DNA of 64,000 nucleotides from DASQPR01 sp963727415 (GTDB lineage: Bacteria; Actinomycetota; Actinomycetes; Mycobacteriales; Micromonosporaceae). A model generated the notes under the pieces. The model was not told where the DNA came from. It ran no database searches and saw only the letters and a program-made list of their open reading frames with translations. A program made the translations under genes and the position numbers. The stretch covers positions 372,001 through 436,000 of the forward strand of contig CAVSGF010000001.1 in the NCBI GenBank assembly GCA_963727415.1, written 5' to 3'. This document shows, in pieces, positions 1-8,888 of the stretch. Position 1 is the stretch's first letter, and every line of letters starts with the position of its first letter.

Positions 1-505
1 CGAGGTAGAAGCCGGCCTCCCGGTGACCATGCACGGTGGTCTCCTGACCGATGAGCGACCGGTACAGCGCCACCCCGTTGTCGTGCCAGACCGCCACCAT
101 CACGATTGCCTGGCCGGCGACCGCCCCACCCGCCACGCCAGCGGCCAGCCGGCGGATCTGCCGCCGACCGAACACCGCGACGGCGATCGCCATCAGGATC
201 AGCGTCCAGCCCAGATAGTAGGCGGTGACCAGGCTGTTCAGCGCGGTGACCGCCCCGACGGTGCGCTTGCCCGCTGTCGGCAGGCCGAAATCACCCGAAC
301 CACCGGAGTCGCCGATGCTGAACCATGACCGGGTCTGGGATGCGGCGAGCAGCGTGAACGTCAGGAGCAGGCCACCGGCGGCGATCCGCCGGGCATAAAC
401 ATCGGAGACCCGGCCGACACGAGCGGCTACACCCCGCGGCCATTCGGTGCTAGCCGCTCCGCCCGTGGTCAGTTCCGACGACGATCCCCACTCCACCCGG
501 CTCAT
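1..505 (-). CDS. Hypothetical membrane protein, N-terminal part (cut by left edge)
   Basis: An open frame begins at an ATG (503-505) and runs leftward off the window with no stop. About 168 residues are visible. Two hydrophobic stretches stand out, one near residues 45-57 (GGLLLTFTLLAAS) and one near residues 98-112 (YLGWTLILMAIAVAVF), so this is an inner-membrane protein. No catalytic motif or family was recognised in the visible part. There is no clear Shine-Dalgarno in front of the ATG. It lies 31 bases downstream of the oxidoreductase gene on the same strand and may be co-transcribed with it. Confidence 0.6.
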   Translation of the reverse strand, partial: MSRVEWGSSSELTTGGAASTEWPRGVAARVGRVSDVYARRIAAGGLLLTFTLLAASQTRSWFSIGDSGGSGDFGLPTAGKRTVGAVTALNSLVTAYYLGWTLILMAIAVAVFGRRQIRRLAAGVAGGAVAGQAIVMVAVWHDNGVALYRSLIGQETTVHGHREAGFYL

Positions 506-536
506 CGGCGAATCATGGCACATCGCGGCGGTTTGG

Positions 537-1190
537 TCAGCCACAGCTCACGCTGATGTTGAACAAAGGCGTACCCATGGCCCGCATCAGCGGCACCCAG
601 AGCAGCAGGTACGCCTCCAGCCCGCGAGCCGCGATGATCGGGCCGGTGTCCACTATCCGGTGCGCCGGCCAGCCCAGTTCGCCCAGCAACCCGGCTGCCG
701 TCTCCTTCGCCCTCGGGTCGTCGCCCGCCATCAGCAGCACGTGCTCACCGGGTACCGCGTCCGGGTTGACCATGACCTCGGCGTTCATCGTGTTCAGTGC
801 CTTGACCACCTGCGTGCGCGGGTACGCTCGCTGGATGCGCTCGCCAAGGGACTCGTCGTTGCCTGGGCTGAGCAACGGAACCGGCTCGCCCCGGCTGAAG
901 TCGATCGGGTTCGAGACGTCGATCAGCACTTTGCCGGCCGTCCGGTCGGCACCGGCCGCGGCCAGCACGTCCATGGTGGCCAGGCCGTTGGTCGCGTTGA
1001 TCAGGATGGCTCCGTAGGCGGCGGCGTCGGCAAACGTACCGTTGCTGGCCAGCGGAACACGTGCCGCCCAGGCGACCGCGGCCGGGTTGGCCGCGTCGCG
1101 GGAGCCAAGCATCACCTCGTGCCCGACGTGCGCCAGTTTGGTGCCGAGCGTGGTCCCGACCGTACCGCTGCCGAAAATGCCGATCTTCAT
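537..1190 (-). CDS. NADPH-dependent F420 reductase-like oxidoreductase (NAD(P)-binding)
   Basis: 217 residues. The protein opens with a Rossmann dinucleotide-binding loop (MKIGIFGSGTVGTTLG) and a GSRD motif at the end of the second strand, where an Arg is suited to the 2'-phosphate of NADP. Later segments (VLIDVSNPID, VVKALNTMNAEVM) match the F420:NADP oxidoreductase-like superfamily. Many members act on other substrates, so F420 itself is a family expectation and not proved. The start is placed at the ATG giving the Rossmann N-terminus, because a longer frame upstream only overlaps the end of pheA. The gene begins 10 bases after pheA on the same strand, so the two probably share a transcript. 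Confidence 0.85.
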   Translation of the reverse strand: MKIGIFGSGTVGTTLGTKLAHVGHEVMLGSRDAANPAAVAWAARVPLASNGTFADAAAYGAILINATNGLATMDVLAAAGADRTAGKVLIDVSNPIDFSRGEPVPLLSPGNDESLGERIQRAYPRTQVVKALNTMNAEVMVNPDAVPGEHVLLMAGDDPRAKETAAGLLGELGWPAHRIVDTGPIIAARGLEAYLLLWVPLMRAMGTPLFNISVSCG

Positions 1191-1200
1191 GTCGTGAAGC

Positions 1201-2151
1201 CTATGCCGGTTCTCCGCCCCGGACCCGTGCGAGCCACGCATCCGCATCCGCATAATCGGCATCTGACGTGCCGGGCGGGAACGTCGGGGGCTGCGGGTCC
1301 GCGTCCGAGTCGACTCGCGGGTACGAACCGAGAAACCGGACGTCCGCGCAGATCCGCCGAAGCCCCCGCAAGGCCTCACCGAGCCGTACGTCGGCCACGT
1401 GCCCAGTGCAATTGAGGAAGAACACGTACCGGCCGAGCCGCTCGCCGGTTGGGCGGGATTCGATACGCGTCAGGTTCACCCCTCGTACTGCCAGCTCGGT
1501 AAGCACGGCGAGCAGAGCCCCGACCCGATCGTGCGCGATATAGACGGCGAGGGTCGTGACGTCGTCACCGGTCGGCTGCGGCGGTGGACCGGGCCGGCTG
1601 ACCAGCGCGAACCGGGTGACCGCATCCGTGTGGTCGCCGATCTGCTCGGCGAACAGGTCCAGGCGATGCCGCTGCGCACCGATCGGCGCGCAGATCGCCG
1701 CGGGGTACTGACCGTCGGCCACGGCCTGGGCCGCCGCGCCATTGGACAGCACGTCGATGATGGCCGCGTCGGGCACATTCGCCGCCAGCCAGTACCGGCA
1801 TTGGGCCGATGCCTGCGGATGCGCGGCGATGGCCGTGATGTCGTCAGTCTTCGCACCGGGGCGGGTGGCCAGCACGAAGTTGACAGGCAGCACCACTTCC
1901 CGAGTGATGACCAGAGGCGCCCCTTCGGCCAGTTCGTCGAGCGTCACGCCCACCTGGCCGCCGACCGAGTTCTCCACCGGCACCAGGGCCGCGTCCGCGT
2001 CGCCGGATCGCACCGCGTCGAACGCCTCGGGGACGCTTCGTGCCGGCGTACGGGTTCCTCGTTCGGCCGCCGGTACGGTCCGCAACGCCTGCTCGGCGAA
2101 GGTGCCCTCGGGGCCAAGGTAGACGAATCGGGTGGGTGGTACTCCAGGCAT
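1201..2151 (-). CDS. pheA: Prephenate dehydratase
   Basis: 316 residues. It converts prephenate to phenylpyruvate in phenylalanine biosynthesis in the cytoplasm. The N-terminus FVYLGPEGTFAEQAL is the classic PDT opening. The catalytic TRF motif is seen in VTRFALVSR near residue 180. A C-terminal ACT domain carries ESRPTGERLGRYVFF, the ESRP motif of phenylalanine feedback regulation. There is no chorismate mutase domain, as expected for the monofunctional actinobacterial form. The ATG at 2151 places the PDT motif directly at the N-terminus; an upstream GTG would add 17 unrelated residues. The F420-reductase-like gene follows after 10 bases. Confidence 0.95.
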   Translation of the reverse strand: MPGVPPTRFVYLGPEGTFAEQALRTVPAAERGTRTPARSVPEAFDAVRSGDADAALVPVENSVGGQVGVTLDELAEGAPLVITREVVLPVNFVLATRPGAKTDDITAIAAHPQASAQCRYWLAANVPDAAIIDVLSNGAAAQAVADGQYPAAICAPIGAQRHRLDLFAEQIGDHTDAVTRFALVSRPGPPPQPTGDDVTTLAVYIAHDRVGALLAVLTELAVRGVNLTRIESRPTGERLGRYVFFLNCTGHVADVRLGEALRGLRRICADVRFLGSYPRVDSDADPQPPTFPPGTSDADYADADAWLARVRGGEPA

Positions 2152-2242
2152 GTGACTCAGGGTAATTGCTAGGCGGGACCGTGGGCGCCGCAGACCGGCC
2201 AAGTCGGTAACACCGACTGGACGATTCCCGCCGCGCGCCCGG

Positions 2243-2716
2243 TCAGACCGGGCTGAAGAACGTCAGGGAGCCGGCCACCCGGCCACGGTGCCACAACGGC
2301 GTAGCCACGGCATCCATGGTGATCACCTCATCGCCGGACCGCACTCTCATCAGTCCCCGGGCCAGCCGGCCGGTACGCAGGGCCAGGACCGGCGGGATCT
2401 TCTCCAGGTCAGCTTCCGACAGGGCCGCCGAGGCCGGCGTGAAGTCGACCAGCGCCAGTAGGTCGCCAGTGTGCAGGAAGCAACCGATCACGTGCTCCGG
2501 GGCGGGAAAGCCGAGCAGGTCGCAGGCCGCCTGGGAGACCGCCGCCACCGACGCGGAAGCGTCGATGACCAGGCATGGTTCGGGGGCGTCACGAGCGGCA
2601 AGCGACCAGTGATCAACGGAGGAGAGCCCACGCTGCTGCAGGAGCTGGTGACTAGTCGAGTCCGGATCATATGAACCTGAAATCGGCTCCGATAGGGACA
2701 GCTCGACGTGAGCCAC
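2243..2716 (-). CDS. PAS-domain protein, stand-alone
   Basis: 157 residues. The middle segment (PEPCLVIDASASVAAVSQAACDLLGF) has the start of a PAS fold, and the C-terminal strands (GLMRVRSGDEVITMDAVATPL, then RVAGSLTFF) match its beta sheet. No kinase, HTH or GGDEF output domain is present, so it is a single-domain sensor or binding module with unknown ligand and partner. The GTG start at 2716 is supported by GGAGG five bases upstream. It sits between pheA and a NERD-domain gene, all on the minus strand but with gaps of roughly 50-90 bases. Confidence 0.7.
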   Translation of the reverse strand: MAHVELSLSEPISGSYDPDSTSHQLLQQRGLSSVDHWSLAARDAPEPCLVIDASASVAAVSQAACDLLGFPAPEHVIGCFLHTGDLLALVDFTPASAALSEADLEKIPPVLALRTGRLARGLMRVRSGDEVITMDAVATPLWHRGRVAGSLTFFSPV

Positions 2717-2767
2717 GGCGCCTCCGATCGTTCACGGCTTGTCGCGTGCCGGTAACTCCTCGCGACG

Positions 2768-3592
2768 TTACCGACCCGTGGCGAACTTGTCAGCCGGTAA
2801 ATCCGAGGCATGCCACGCGTAGGTCGCGGCGAGTTGATCTGATCGTAGGTCCACAACGGCCGCCGGATGGCGCGCGATCGATGCCAATTTATCCACCGTT
2901 CGGTTTGCGATCCGGCGGCCGTAGGCGTTGAGCAGGTGATCCAATTCGCGGTGTACCAGCACCGGGCATCCCTTTGGCGGGCCATAGAAGCTCAGCAGCC
3001 CCGATCCGGAAAACGTGAGCACCGGCGTGACTGGTACGCGTGTACCAGCCAATCGAGTGAACTTGTCCGAAAGAACGCGCGCCAGATCGCGCGCTTGCTG
3101 CACGTACGGCGGCCGATGGCCCTTGATCTGAATCGTGTCGCCGGAGATCAGCACACGAGCTCGTCCGTGCGACTTTACCGTGACGGCGAACAGGCCGCCG
3201 GGCCCGATTGCCAGGAACGAGTCGGGCATGTCGATGCCGAGGTTGGTGGCATCGATGAGTTGCCATTCCGGGCCGAGCCGGTGGAGACGGTGCTTGGTCT
3301 TGTTGCGGACGGCGGAGAGCCGGTTGAACTCGCGTTCCAAACGACGACGACGCGACCACCCGAGTTGAGTGGGCCGCGTCGTGGATCCGGCGTCCGGAGC
3401 TTGGTCGGAGGTGGGGGGACCGAGAACGTCGATAGCATGCATATCGAGGCCGGGAACGAAGCCGGTCATGATGGCCTGCCTAAGTCGGGGGGCGCTTTCC
3501 AATACGTTAAGTGATCGAATGCGTACGCAAACAGGACCTGCGCCTGAGTGAACCTGGATGAATGTGGCGTTCATTGAACATTCGCCATCCAT
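2768..3592 (-). CDS. NERD-like (nuclease-related) domain protein
   Basis: Up to 274 residues. After about 90 residues of low-complexity and basic sequence there is a NERD-type core: IGPGGLFAVTVKSHGRARV resembles the hydrophobic strand and Asp/Glu-x-Lys catalytic strand of restriction-like nucleases. Here the acidic position before VKSH is a Thr, so catalysis is doubtful. A second block (RVPVTPVLTFSGSGLL) is the usual second strand of this family. The start is uncertain: ATGs at 3592 and 3574 and an internal ATG at 3469 are all possible, and none has a strong ribosome site. Function in DNA processing is only a family inference. Confidence 0.55.
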   Translation of the reverse strand: MDGECSMNATFIQVHSGAGPVCVRIRSLNVLESAPRLRQAIMTGFVPGLDMHAIDVLGPPTSDQAPDAGSTTRPTQLGWSRRRRLEREFNRLSAVRNKTKHRLHRLGPEWQLIDATNLGIDMPDSFLAIGPGGLFAVTVKSHGRARVLISGDTIQIKGHRPPYVQQARDLARVLSDKFTRLAGTRVPVTPVLTFSGSGLLSFYGPPKGCPVLVHRELDHLLNAYGRRIANRTVDKLASIARHPAAVVDLRSDQLAATYAWHASDLPADKFATGR

Positions 3593-3722
3593 CGACGCTC
3601 ATAACAGCCTGCTTCGTTACGGCTACCGAATGCGATAGCCGATCGCGTCTCACATATTGGTTAACGACGATTTGTCGGCTCTGCACCGTGTGCCCGGATG
3701 CCGGCCGGATAGGCTGCGCAGG

Positions 3723-4926
3723 GTGAGCCACTACGTAGACAGCGAAGTCGCGCAGCTGCAGACCGTACTGCTGCATCGGCCCGGGCCGGAGCTGGCCAGG
3801 CTGACGCCGCGAAACAACGATTCCCTCCTGTTCGACGGCATCCCGTGGGTCGGCCGGGCGCAGGAAGAGCACGACATCTTCGCCGAGGCGCTGCGATCGC
3901 GAGGCGTGCGGGTGCTCTACCTGGCCGAACTGCTGGCGCAGGTGCTGGCGATCGAGCCGGCCCGCAAGGAGCTGACCGAGGCGGTTCTCGCCGACGTACG
4001 CCTGGGCGACAGCCTGCGCCGCCGGGTATCCGACCATCTCGGCGCACTCGACCCGGCCGAACTGGGGATCGCGCTGATGGCCGGAATCGCCCATGAAGAG
4101 TTGCGACGGCGGGTCCGGACTGGTCTACGGCCTGATGGACCCGCACGACTTCGTCATCGATCCGCTGCCAAACCTGCTGTTCACTCGCGACTCCAGTCTC
4201 TGGGTCCGCGACCACGCCGCCGTCACCAGCCTCGCGATGCCGGCCCGTGCCAGAGAGACCACCCTCACTCAGGCCATCTACCGTTATCACCCGCTGTTCG
4301 CCGGGACGCCGCTGCTCTACCAGCCGGGCCTGGAGCATCTCGAAGGCGGCGACGTGCTGCTGCTCGCTCCAGGCGTGATCGCGGTCGGAGTGGGCGAGCG
4401 CACCACCGCGGCCGGCGCGGAGCGCATCGCCCGGCAGAGTATTCGAGCGGCGAGCTGGCCCACACCGTCCTCGCGGTTCCGATCGCACAGGAGCGGGCCA
4501 CCATGCACCTGGACACGGTCTGCACCATGGTCGACGTCGACGCGGTCGTCATGTATCCCAACGTCGCCGATTCGCTGGTCGCGTTCACGGTACGGGCCGG
4601 TGACGACGGGTACGAGCCCACCGATCGATGGTCCCGAACCGTTCCTGCTGGCAGCCGCGAAGGCGATGGGGCTCGACCAGCTCCGGGTGATCGACACCGG
4701 CCTCGACCCGGTCACCGCCGAACGCGAGCAGTGGGACGACGGAAACAACACGCTGGCGATCGCCCCGCGGGTCGCGGTCGCGTACGAGCGGAACGTCGAG
4801 ACGAATGCCCAGCTGGAGCGTGCCGGAATTGAGGTGATCCGGATCCCCGGCTCGGAGCTGGGCTCTGGCCGGGGCGGTCCGCGGTGCATGTCCTGCCCGG
4901 TGACGCGACAGCCCCTGCCGGGGTGA
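3723..4926 (+). pseudogene. arcA: Arginine deiminase, broken by three frameshifts
   Basis: Arginine deiminase hydrolyses arginine to citrulline and ammonia. The recognisable protein is spread over two reading frames. It begins at GTG 3723 (SHYVDSEVAQLQTVLLHRPG), shifts near 4100-4120 to the frame encoding GLVYGLMDPHDFVIDPLPN and LEHLEGGD, shifts back near 4440-4460 for ERATMHLDTVCTMVDVDA, and shifts again near 4615-4635 for EREQWDDGNN and the C-terminus GRGGPRCMSCP. All key catalytic elements survive: EGGD, the His in MHLD, and the C-terminal Cys. The family's full length (about 400 codons) is also present, so the decay is very recent or the indels are sequence errors. As written it cannot give an active enzyme. 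Confidence 0.85.
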
Positions 4927-5046
4927 TGCGGCGGGTGCGGTCAACCCCGGCCGCGGGTGGGTCAAGCCCGGCGGTGGGCAGGCAGAGTAGGGCGGTAAGC
5001 GCGGCCCGATGGCCGGTTTCGCGCAGTCTCGGACCGCCGCCCGGGA

Positions 5047-5933
5047 TTACCGGAGCGTTAGCTGGCGCCCAATCAGGCCCTGACGCGCCCGCCGCTCGGC
5101 CGGCGTCAGCGCGCCACCGGCGCCAAGCGCTTCGGCGTACCGCTTCGCGAACGCGCCCAGCGGCGCCTCCCAGTCGTCCGCGGGCGCCTGATGCGGCAGG
5201 TCCCAGACGGGTACCAGGCGGCTGTGCGCCCGGAACATGCCGGCGAACTTGGTGCCGTCACCGAGCAACAGCCCGGCGTCGGCGTGCAGCCGGGCCAGCG
5301 CGTCCAGCGCCAGGTCCTCGTCGTCAGGCAGGACCCAGCGCATGTGCACCGATCCGGGACCCGACACCAGTACGCCGCGTGCACCGCAGGCATTCGGACG
5401 GTGGGGTAGATCGACGAATCGGCGCGCTCAAGCGACGCACGTACGTCCGGGTCGTTATTCGCCTCGTCGTCCAGCCAGAACTCGAACGTATCCCGCATCG
5501 TGATGTCCAGTGGACCGTCGACCAGGATGTCCTGCAGCCGGGGCCCCTGCCCGGGCAGCGCCGGCACCGACACCGGCTGACCCGGGGCGGTTTCCAGGGC
5601 CTGGAGAATCGCCACCGCCAGGTCCCGCGACGGGTCGCCGGACTGCACGTGGCGCTGGAGGCCGATGTAGATCCGCCCATCCGGCTTGGCCATCGCCGGC
5701 CACGCCATCGGCAGGACGGTAGCCAGGACGATGTCACGCTCGCCGTACTTCTCGGTCAGATCGGGGCTGAGCCGCAGGGGCGCGGTCGCCGCCGGGACCA
5801 GCTCGCGCAGCGCGATCCACTCGACCTCGTCGACGAGGCCTTCGAAGGGCCGGGGGACGAAGACATCCCGGATCTTGCCGGGCTTGGGTTCGGTGGACGC
5901 CCTCGACTGCGGCGATTTCCGTCGCTTGCTCAC
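5047..5933 (-). pseudogene. DUF5926 family protein, single-base frameshift
   Basis: Two overlapping minus-strand frames together make one DUF5926 protein of about 295 residues. The first frame starts at 5933 (MSKRRKSPQSRAS) and is family-like up to VHAAYW. The second continues with VSGPGSVHMRWVLP to the stop at 5047. The junction is at 5366-5369: adding one G to the GG run there would give tyr-trp-val-ser and restore one frame, so a one-base homopolymer loss is the simplest explanation. DUF5926 is a conserved actinobacterial family of unknown role. The break lies within 1.3 kb of the three frameshifts in arcA, which makes a shared cause (local sequence quality or local decay) worth considering. 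Confidence 0.75.
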
Positions 5934-6056
5934 GACGTGAGAGCTTACCGGCTGACCCGGTTCCGGCCCGGCCAGCTCCAGGTCACGCCGCCGCGGCGGG
6001 ATACGCAGAGGTGATCAGGTACGCGAAGCCGTGCAACCGCCGACGCTGCGGCGCCC

Positions 6057-7670
6057 TCAGTGCTCAAGATCTCGCACTTGATCATCGGGTGGGGGGTCGG
6101 GCGGTGAACCGCCCAGCTTGCCAACCGGAGACGTGACCCTAGCCGGCCGCGGCCGGGCCCGGCCACGGGCTCTTGGCTGCCCGCCGGTACCGGTGCGGTC
6201 CGCACGTGGCAGCCGGACCTCGGCCACCGTCCCCCCGGATTGCCGGGGTTGCAGCGAGACCCAGCCGTGCTGGCGCTCGACGATGCGGCGGACCAGGTAC
6301 AGGCCGAGTCCGACGCCTCCGTAGCGGCGATGATCTCCGGTATCGGCCTGCCAGAATCGTTCGAACGCCCGCTCCACATGCTCGGGCCGTACTCCGATCC
6401 CGTTGTCGGAAACCCGGATCCCCACCGTGGTGCGGTCGGCGTCGCATTCGATGTTGATCCGTCCAGACGCCGACGGGGAGTACTTGCCGGCATTGGTCAG
6501 CAACTCGGCCACCACACTGGCGATGCTCGACTCCTCGCCCAGGGCCAGCGGCAGATCGTCCGGGATCACGATATGCAAGCGTTCTGACACGTCGGCCGGC
6601 TGCGATACCAGTGCCTCTTTCACCGCCGTACCGAGATTGAACGGCTCGGCCGCGGCCGCGACGCCCAGGTCGCTCACGGCGGACAGCAGCCGGTCCAGCA
6701 GCCGTGCCAGCTCGCCGGCACGCTGCCCGAGTACGGACGCCGCGTACCGGCGGCCTCGCTCGTCAAGCAGATCCCACCGATCATTGAGGGTGTCGGCGAA
6801 CCCCTTGATAACGGTCACTGGCGTACGCAGCTCGTGGCTGGTCAAGGCTACGAATAGTTCCCGGCTCTGCTCCCAGCGGCGAGCTTCGGTGATATCCCGG
6901 ATCGTGATCGACATGCCGGCCGCGCCGGGCAGCGGTTTCGCGGTGACCTGCAGCCAGCGGCCGTCCGGCAGGTCATGCTCGACCACCTGGCCCGGCCCCG
7001 GAACCGGCAGCGGAAGCGGCGCGCCGATGGTCACCGCGGTGTCCTCAAGGATCGCGGCACTGCCCGGGTCGACCCAGCACACCACGTTCTCGGCGTCCAG
7101 GAGCAGCGTGCTGTCGGCGGGCGCGCGGACCGCCGGCTCGGCGTGCAGCGGAAGGCCCCGGCCAGAGCCGTACACCTGAGCCAGGAGCGCGGCGAAGTAG
7201 CCCATCGCGGCGACGTTCGCGGCATCCGAGGTGGCCGCCGCGGAAACGAACGCCACCAACGCGCCGTGTACCCGGCTGCCGAGCCCCACCCGCCCGCACA
7301 GGTACGCGTCGCTGCCGTCGGCGCGTAACTCGTCGGGCAGTGCCGCGGCTTTACCGGAGGTGACGATGGCCTGCGTGAGCAGCGCTCGGACCCTACAGTC
7401 GCCGGACTCTACCCGCCGCCCCAGCCCGTTGCGCGCGTCACCCACGGCGGCGATGACCCGGCCCACCGCCGGGCCGAACTCGATGAACGCGACCCCGGTC
7501 GCGTTCAACGTCCATAGCGCTAGCTCGGCGACCCTACGTACCCCGACCAGGCCCGACTCGCCGGCGGTCGCCTCGGCGGCCAGCGCGGTCGCGTCCGTGA
7601 AGAATCGGACGGCATCGAAACCCGGCGACCCATTCTGATGGTCGCCGGGGGCGGCGGCGCCCGGGCTCAT
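6057..7670 (-). CDS. Sensor histidine kinase with GAF- and PAS-like input, orphan
   Basis: 537 residues. The N-terminal ~190 residues resemble a GAF domain and residues ~200-270 a PAS domain (LLLDAENVVCWVDPG to MSITIRDITEARRWE). Then follow a HisKA box with the phosphoacceptor His (VALTSHELRTPVTVIKGF) and a HATPase domain with N (ELLTNAGKYS), G1 (VSDNGIGV) and G2 (YGGVGLGLYL) boxes. No transmembrane segment is evident, so it should be cytoplasmic. No response regulator gene is adjacent. The last ten codons and the stop are encoded by a short repeat that recurs at 28.67 kb. Start: ATG 7670, the only good one before the GAF region. Confidence 0.88.
   Translation of the reverse strand: MSPGAAAPGDHQNGSPGFDAVRFFTDATALAAEATAGESGLVGVRRVAELALWTLNATGVAFIEFGPAVGRVIAAVGDARNGLGRRVESGDCRVRALLTQAIVTSGKAAALPDELRADGSDAYLCGRVGLGSRVHGALVAFVSAAATSDAANVAAMGYFAALLAQVYGSGRGLPLHAEPAVRAPADSTLLLDAENVVCWVDPGSAAILEDTAVTIGAPLPLPVPGPGQVVEHDLPDGRWLQVTAKPLPGAAGMSITIRDITEARRWEQSRELFVALTSHELRTPVTVIKGFADTLNDRWDLLDERGRRYAASVLGQRAGELARLLDRLLSAVSDLGVAAAAEPFNLGTAVKEALVSQPADVSERLHIVIPDDLPLALGEESSIASVVAELLTNAGKYSPSASGRINIECDADRTTVGIRVSDNGIGVRPEHVERAFERFWQADTGDHRRYGGVGLGLYLVRRIVERQHGWVSLQPRQSGGTVAEVRLPRADRTGTGGQPRARGRARPRPARVTSPVGKLGGSPPDPPPDDQVRDLEH
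6062..6085. repeat. Interspersed repeat copy A (24 bp)
   Basis: This 24-base stretch (begins gctcaagatc, ends cttgatcat) matches 28669-28692 at 22 of 24 positions. It covers the last codons of the histidine kinase, so the repeat writes that protein's C-terminus. Confidence 0.6.
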
Positions 7671-7714
7671 GCCGTCAGGTTACCGTCCGGCGACGGTTTC
7701 GCCAGGGGACCGAT

Positions 7715-8566
7715 CTAGCGGCCGATTCGATCCAGAACCGCCCGCGGCCGGTCGCTGATGATGCCATCAACACCCAGCCGGAGCATCAAGTCGATGTCGC
7801 CTGGTTTATTCACGGTCCAGACAAAGATCTTGTTGCCCTTGGCATGCACTCGATCAACCAGACCGGGGTTGGCGCGCACCAGCCGTGCGCTGGGTCCGGC
7901 GATCCGCGCGCCGAACGGCAGCCGACCGTCTCGCAGGCCGGGTGTCGCGAATTCGGTAAGCCAGACGGTGTCCAGTTGGGGCGCCAGTTCACGCATCCGC
8001 CGTACCGCGAGCGCCGAGAACGACATCACCGTGACCGATACCAGGTGATCCGGCTTGGGCTCGTGCAATCCGCGCGCGGCCAGCGCCTCAACCAGCCTGC
8101 CCTCGACGTCCGAGCCGAACCGGGTCGGATGCTTGGTCTCGATCAGCAGGCGCAGGGGGCGACCCGCGTCCAGTGCGGTGTCCAGCAGCCGTTGCAGGGT
8201 CAGTACCGGTGTGCGCGCCGGCTGATCGGACAAATCGCGATCCATGATCAGTTCGTCGGCCGAGGCCGGCAAGGCGGGATGCCACGACCCGAAGTCGAGC
8301 TCCTCCAGCTCAGCCAGCTGGTGTCGGCTGATCGCACCCCGGCCGTCGCTGGTCCGATCCAGACGCCGGTCGTGTGCGCAGATCAAGTGCCCATCCCGGG
8401 TGAGCCGGACGTCGCACTCCAGCCCATCGGCGCCCTCGTTGATAGCCCGCAAGTAAGCGCCGAGGGTATGTTCCGGAAGCGCTTCGGACGAGCCACGGTG
8501 GGCGAAGACGAGGGGCCCGGCGCTCGCGGAGCCCGGGGGTTCAGGCGATGTAGGGGTCACTGCCAT
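7715..8566 (-). CDS. Glycerophosphodiester phosphodiesterase
   Basis: 283 residues. It is expected to hydrolyse glycerophosphodiesters to glycerol-3-phosphate and an alcohol. The GDPD signature is complete: FAHRGSSEALPEHTLGAY (catalytic His and Arg), GLECDVRLTRDGHLICAHD (metal-binding Glu and Asp, second catalytic His), LLIETKHP, and the terminal IFVWTVNKPGDIDLMLRLG and GVDGIISDRP. No signal peptide is visible, so the cytosolic type is likely. The start ATG 8566 lies 26 bases inside the end of the rhodanese gene, so translation is coupled to it. Confidence 0.9.
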   Translation of the reverse strand: MAVTPTSPEPPGSASAGPLVFAHRGSSEALPEHTLGAYLRAINEGADGLECDVRLTRDGHLICAHDRRLDRTSDGRGAISRHQLAELEELDFGSWHPALPASADELIMDRDLSDQPARTPVLTLQRLLDTALDAGRPLRLLIETKHPTRFGSDVEGRLVEALAARGLHEPKPDHLVSVTVMSFSALAVRRMRELAPQLDTVWLTEFATPGLRDGRLPFGARIAGPSARLVRANPGLVDRVHAKGNKIFVWTVNKPGDIDLMLRLGVDGIISDRPRAVLDRIGR

Positions 8567-8879
8567 CGTCGGTCACGATAGGCCGTCCGGCAGCCACCCA
8601 GTCGACGATGCCACCGTCGAGGTTGAGCGCATTGGTGTACCCGCGGGTGCTCAGGTAATTGACGACCTGCGCAGAGCGGTGACCATGGCGGCACATGACC
8701 ACCACCGTCTGGTCGGTAGGAACCTCCTCAAGGCGACCGGGCAGGGTCATCATCGGGATATGGTGCGCCTCGGGCGGGTGGCCGGCGACCCACTCACCCA
8801 TCTCCCGCACGTCCAGGATGAACGTGCCTTCGGCGACCTCAGCAGCGGCTATCGAAGGAAGCACGGTTCGGCCAAACAC
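8541..8879 (-). CDS. Rhodanese-like sulfurtransferase
   Basis: 112 residues, a single rhodanese domain. The family CDC25-like loop is VVMCRHGHRS with active-site Cys63. The opening FILDVREMGEWVAGH and the closing NLDGGIVDWVAAG are the standard CH2-type segments. A thiosulfate- or persulfide-transfer role is the family expectation, but the in vivo sulfur donor is not visible. It overlaps the downstream GDPD gene by 26 bases and starts 9 bases after the first LCP gene ends, so the three may form one minus-strand unit. Confidence 0.88.
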   Translation of the reverse strand: MFGRTVLPSIAAAEVAEGTFILDVREMGEWVAGHPPEAHHIPMMTLPGRLEEVPTDQTVVVMCRHGHRSAQVVNYLSTRGYTNALNLDGGIVDWVAAGRPIVTDDGSDPYIA

Positions 8880-8888
8880 CCCGCAATC

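Noticed and set aside
4093..4926. Reading 4093-4926 as a separate intact arginine deiminase gene
   Set aside because: Its middle (about 4450-4620) is in the wrong frame for the family, and the N-terminal third lies in another frame; only the composite over three shifts makes sense.
5106..5933. Treating the 275-codon frame as a complete DUF5926 protein
   Set aside because: Family similarity stops at VHAAYW; beyond it the frame is Cys/Trp/Arg-rich and non-family, while the true continuation is in the next frame.
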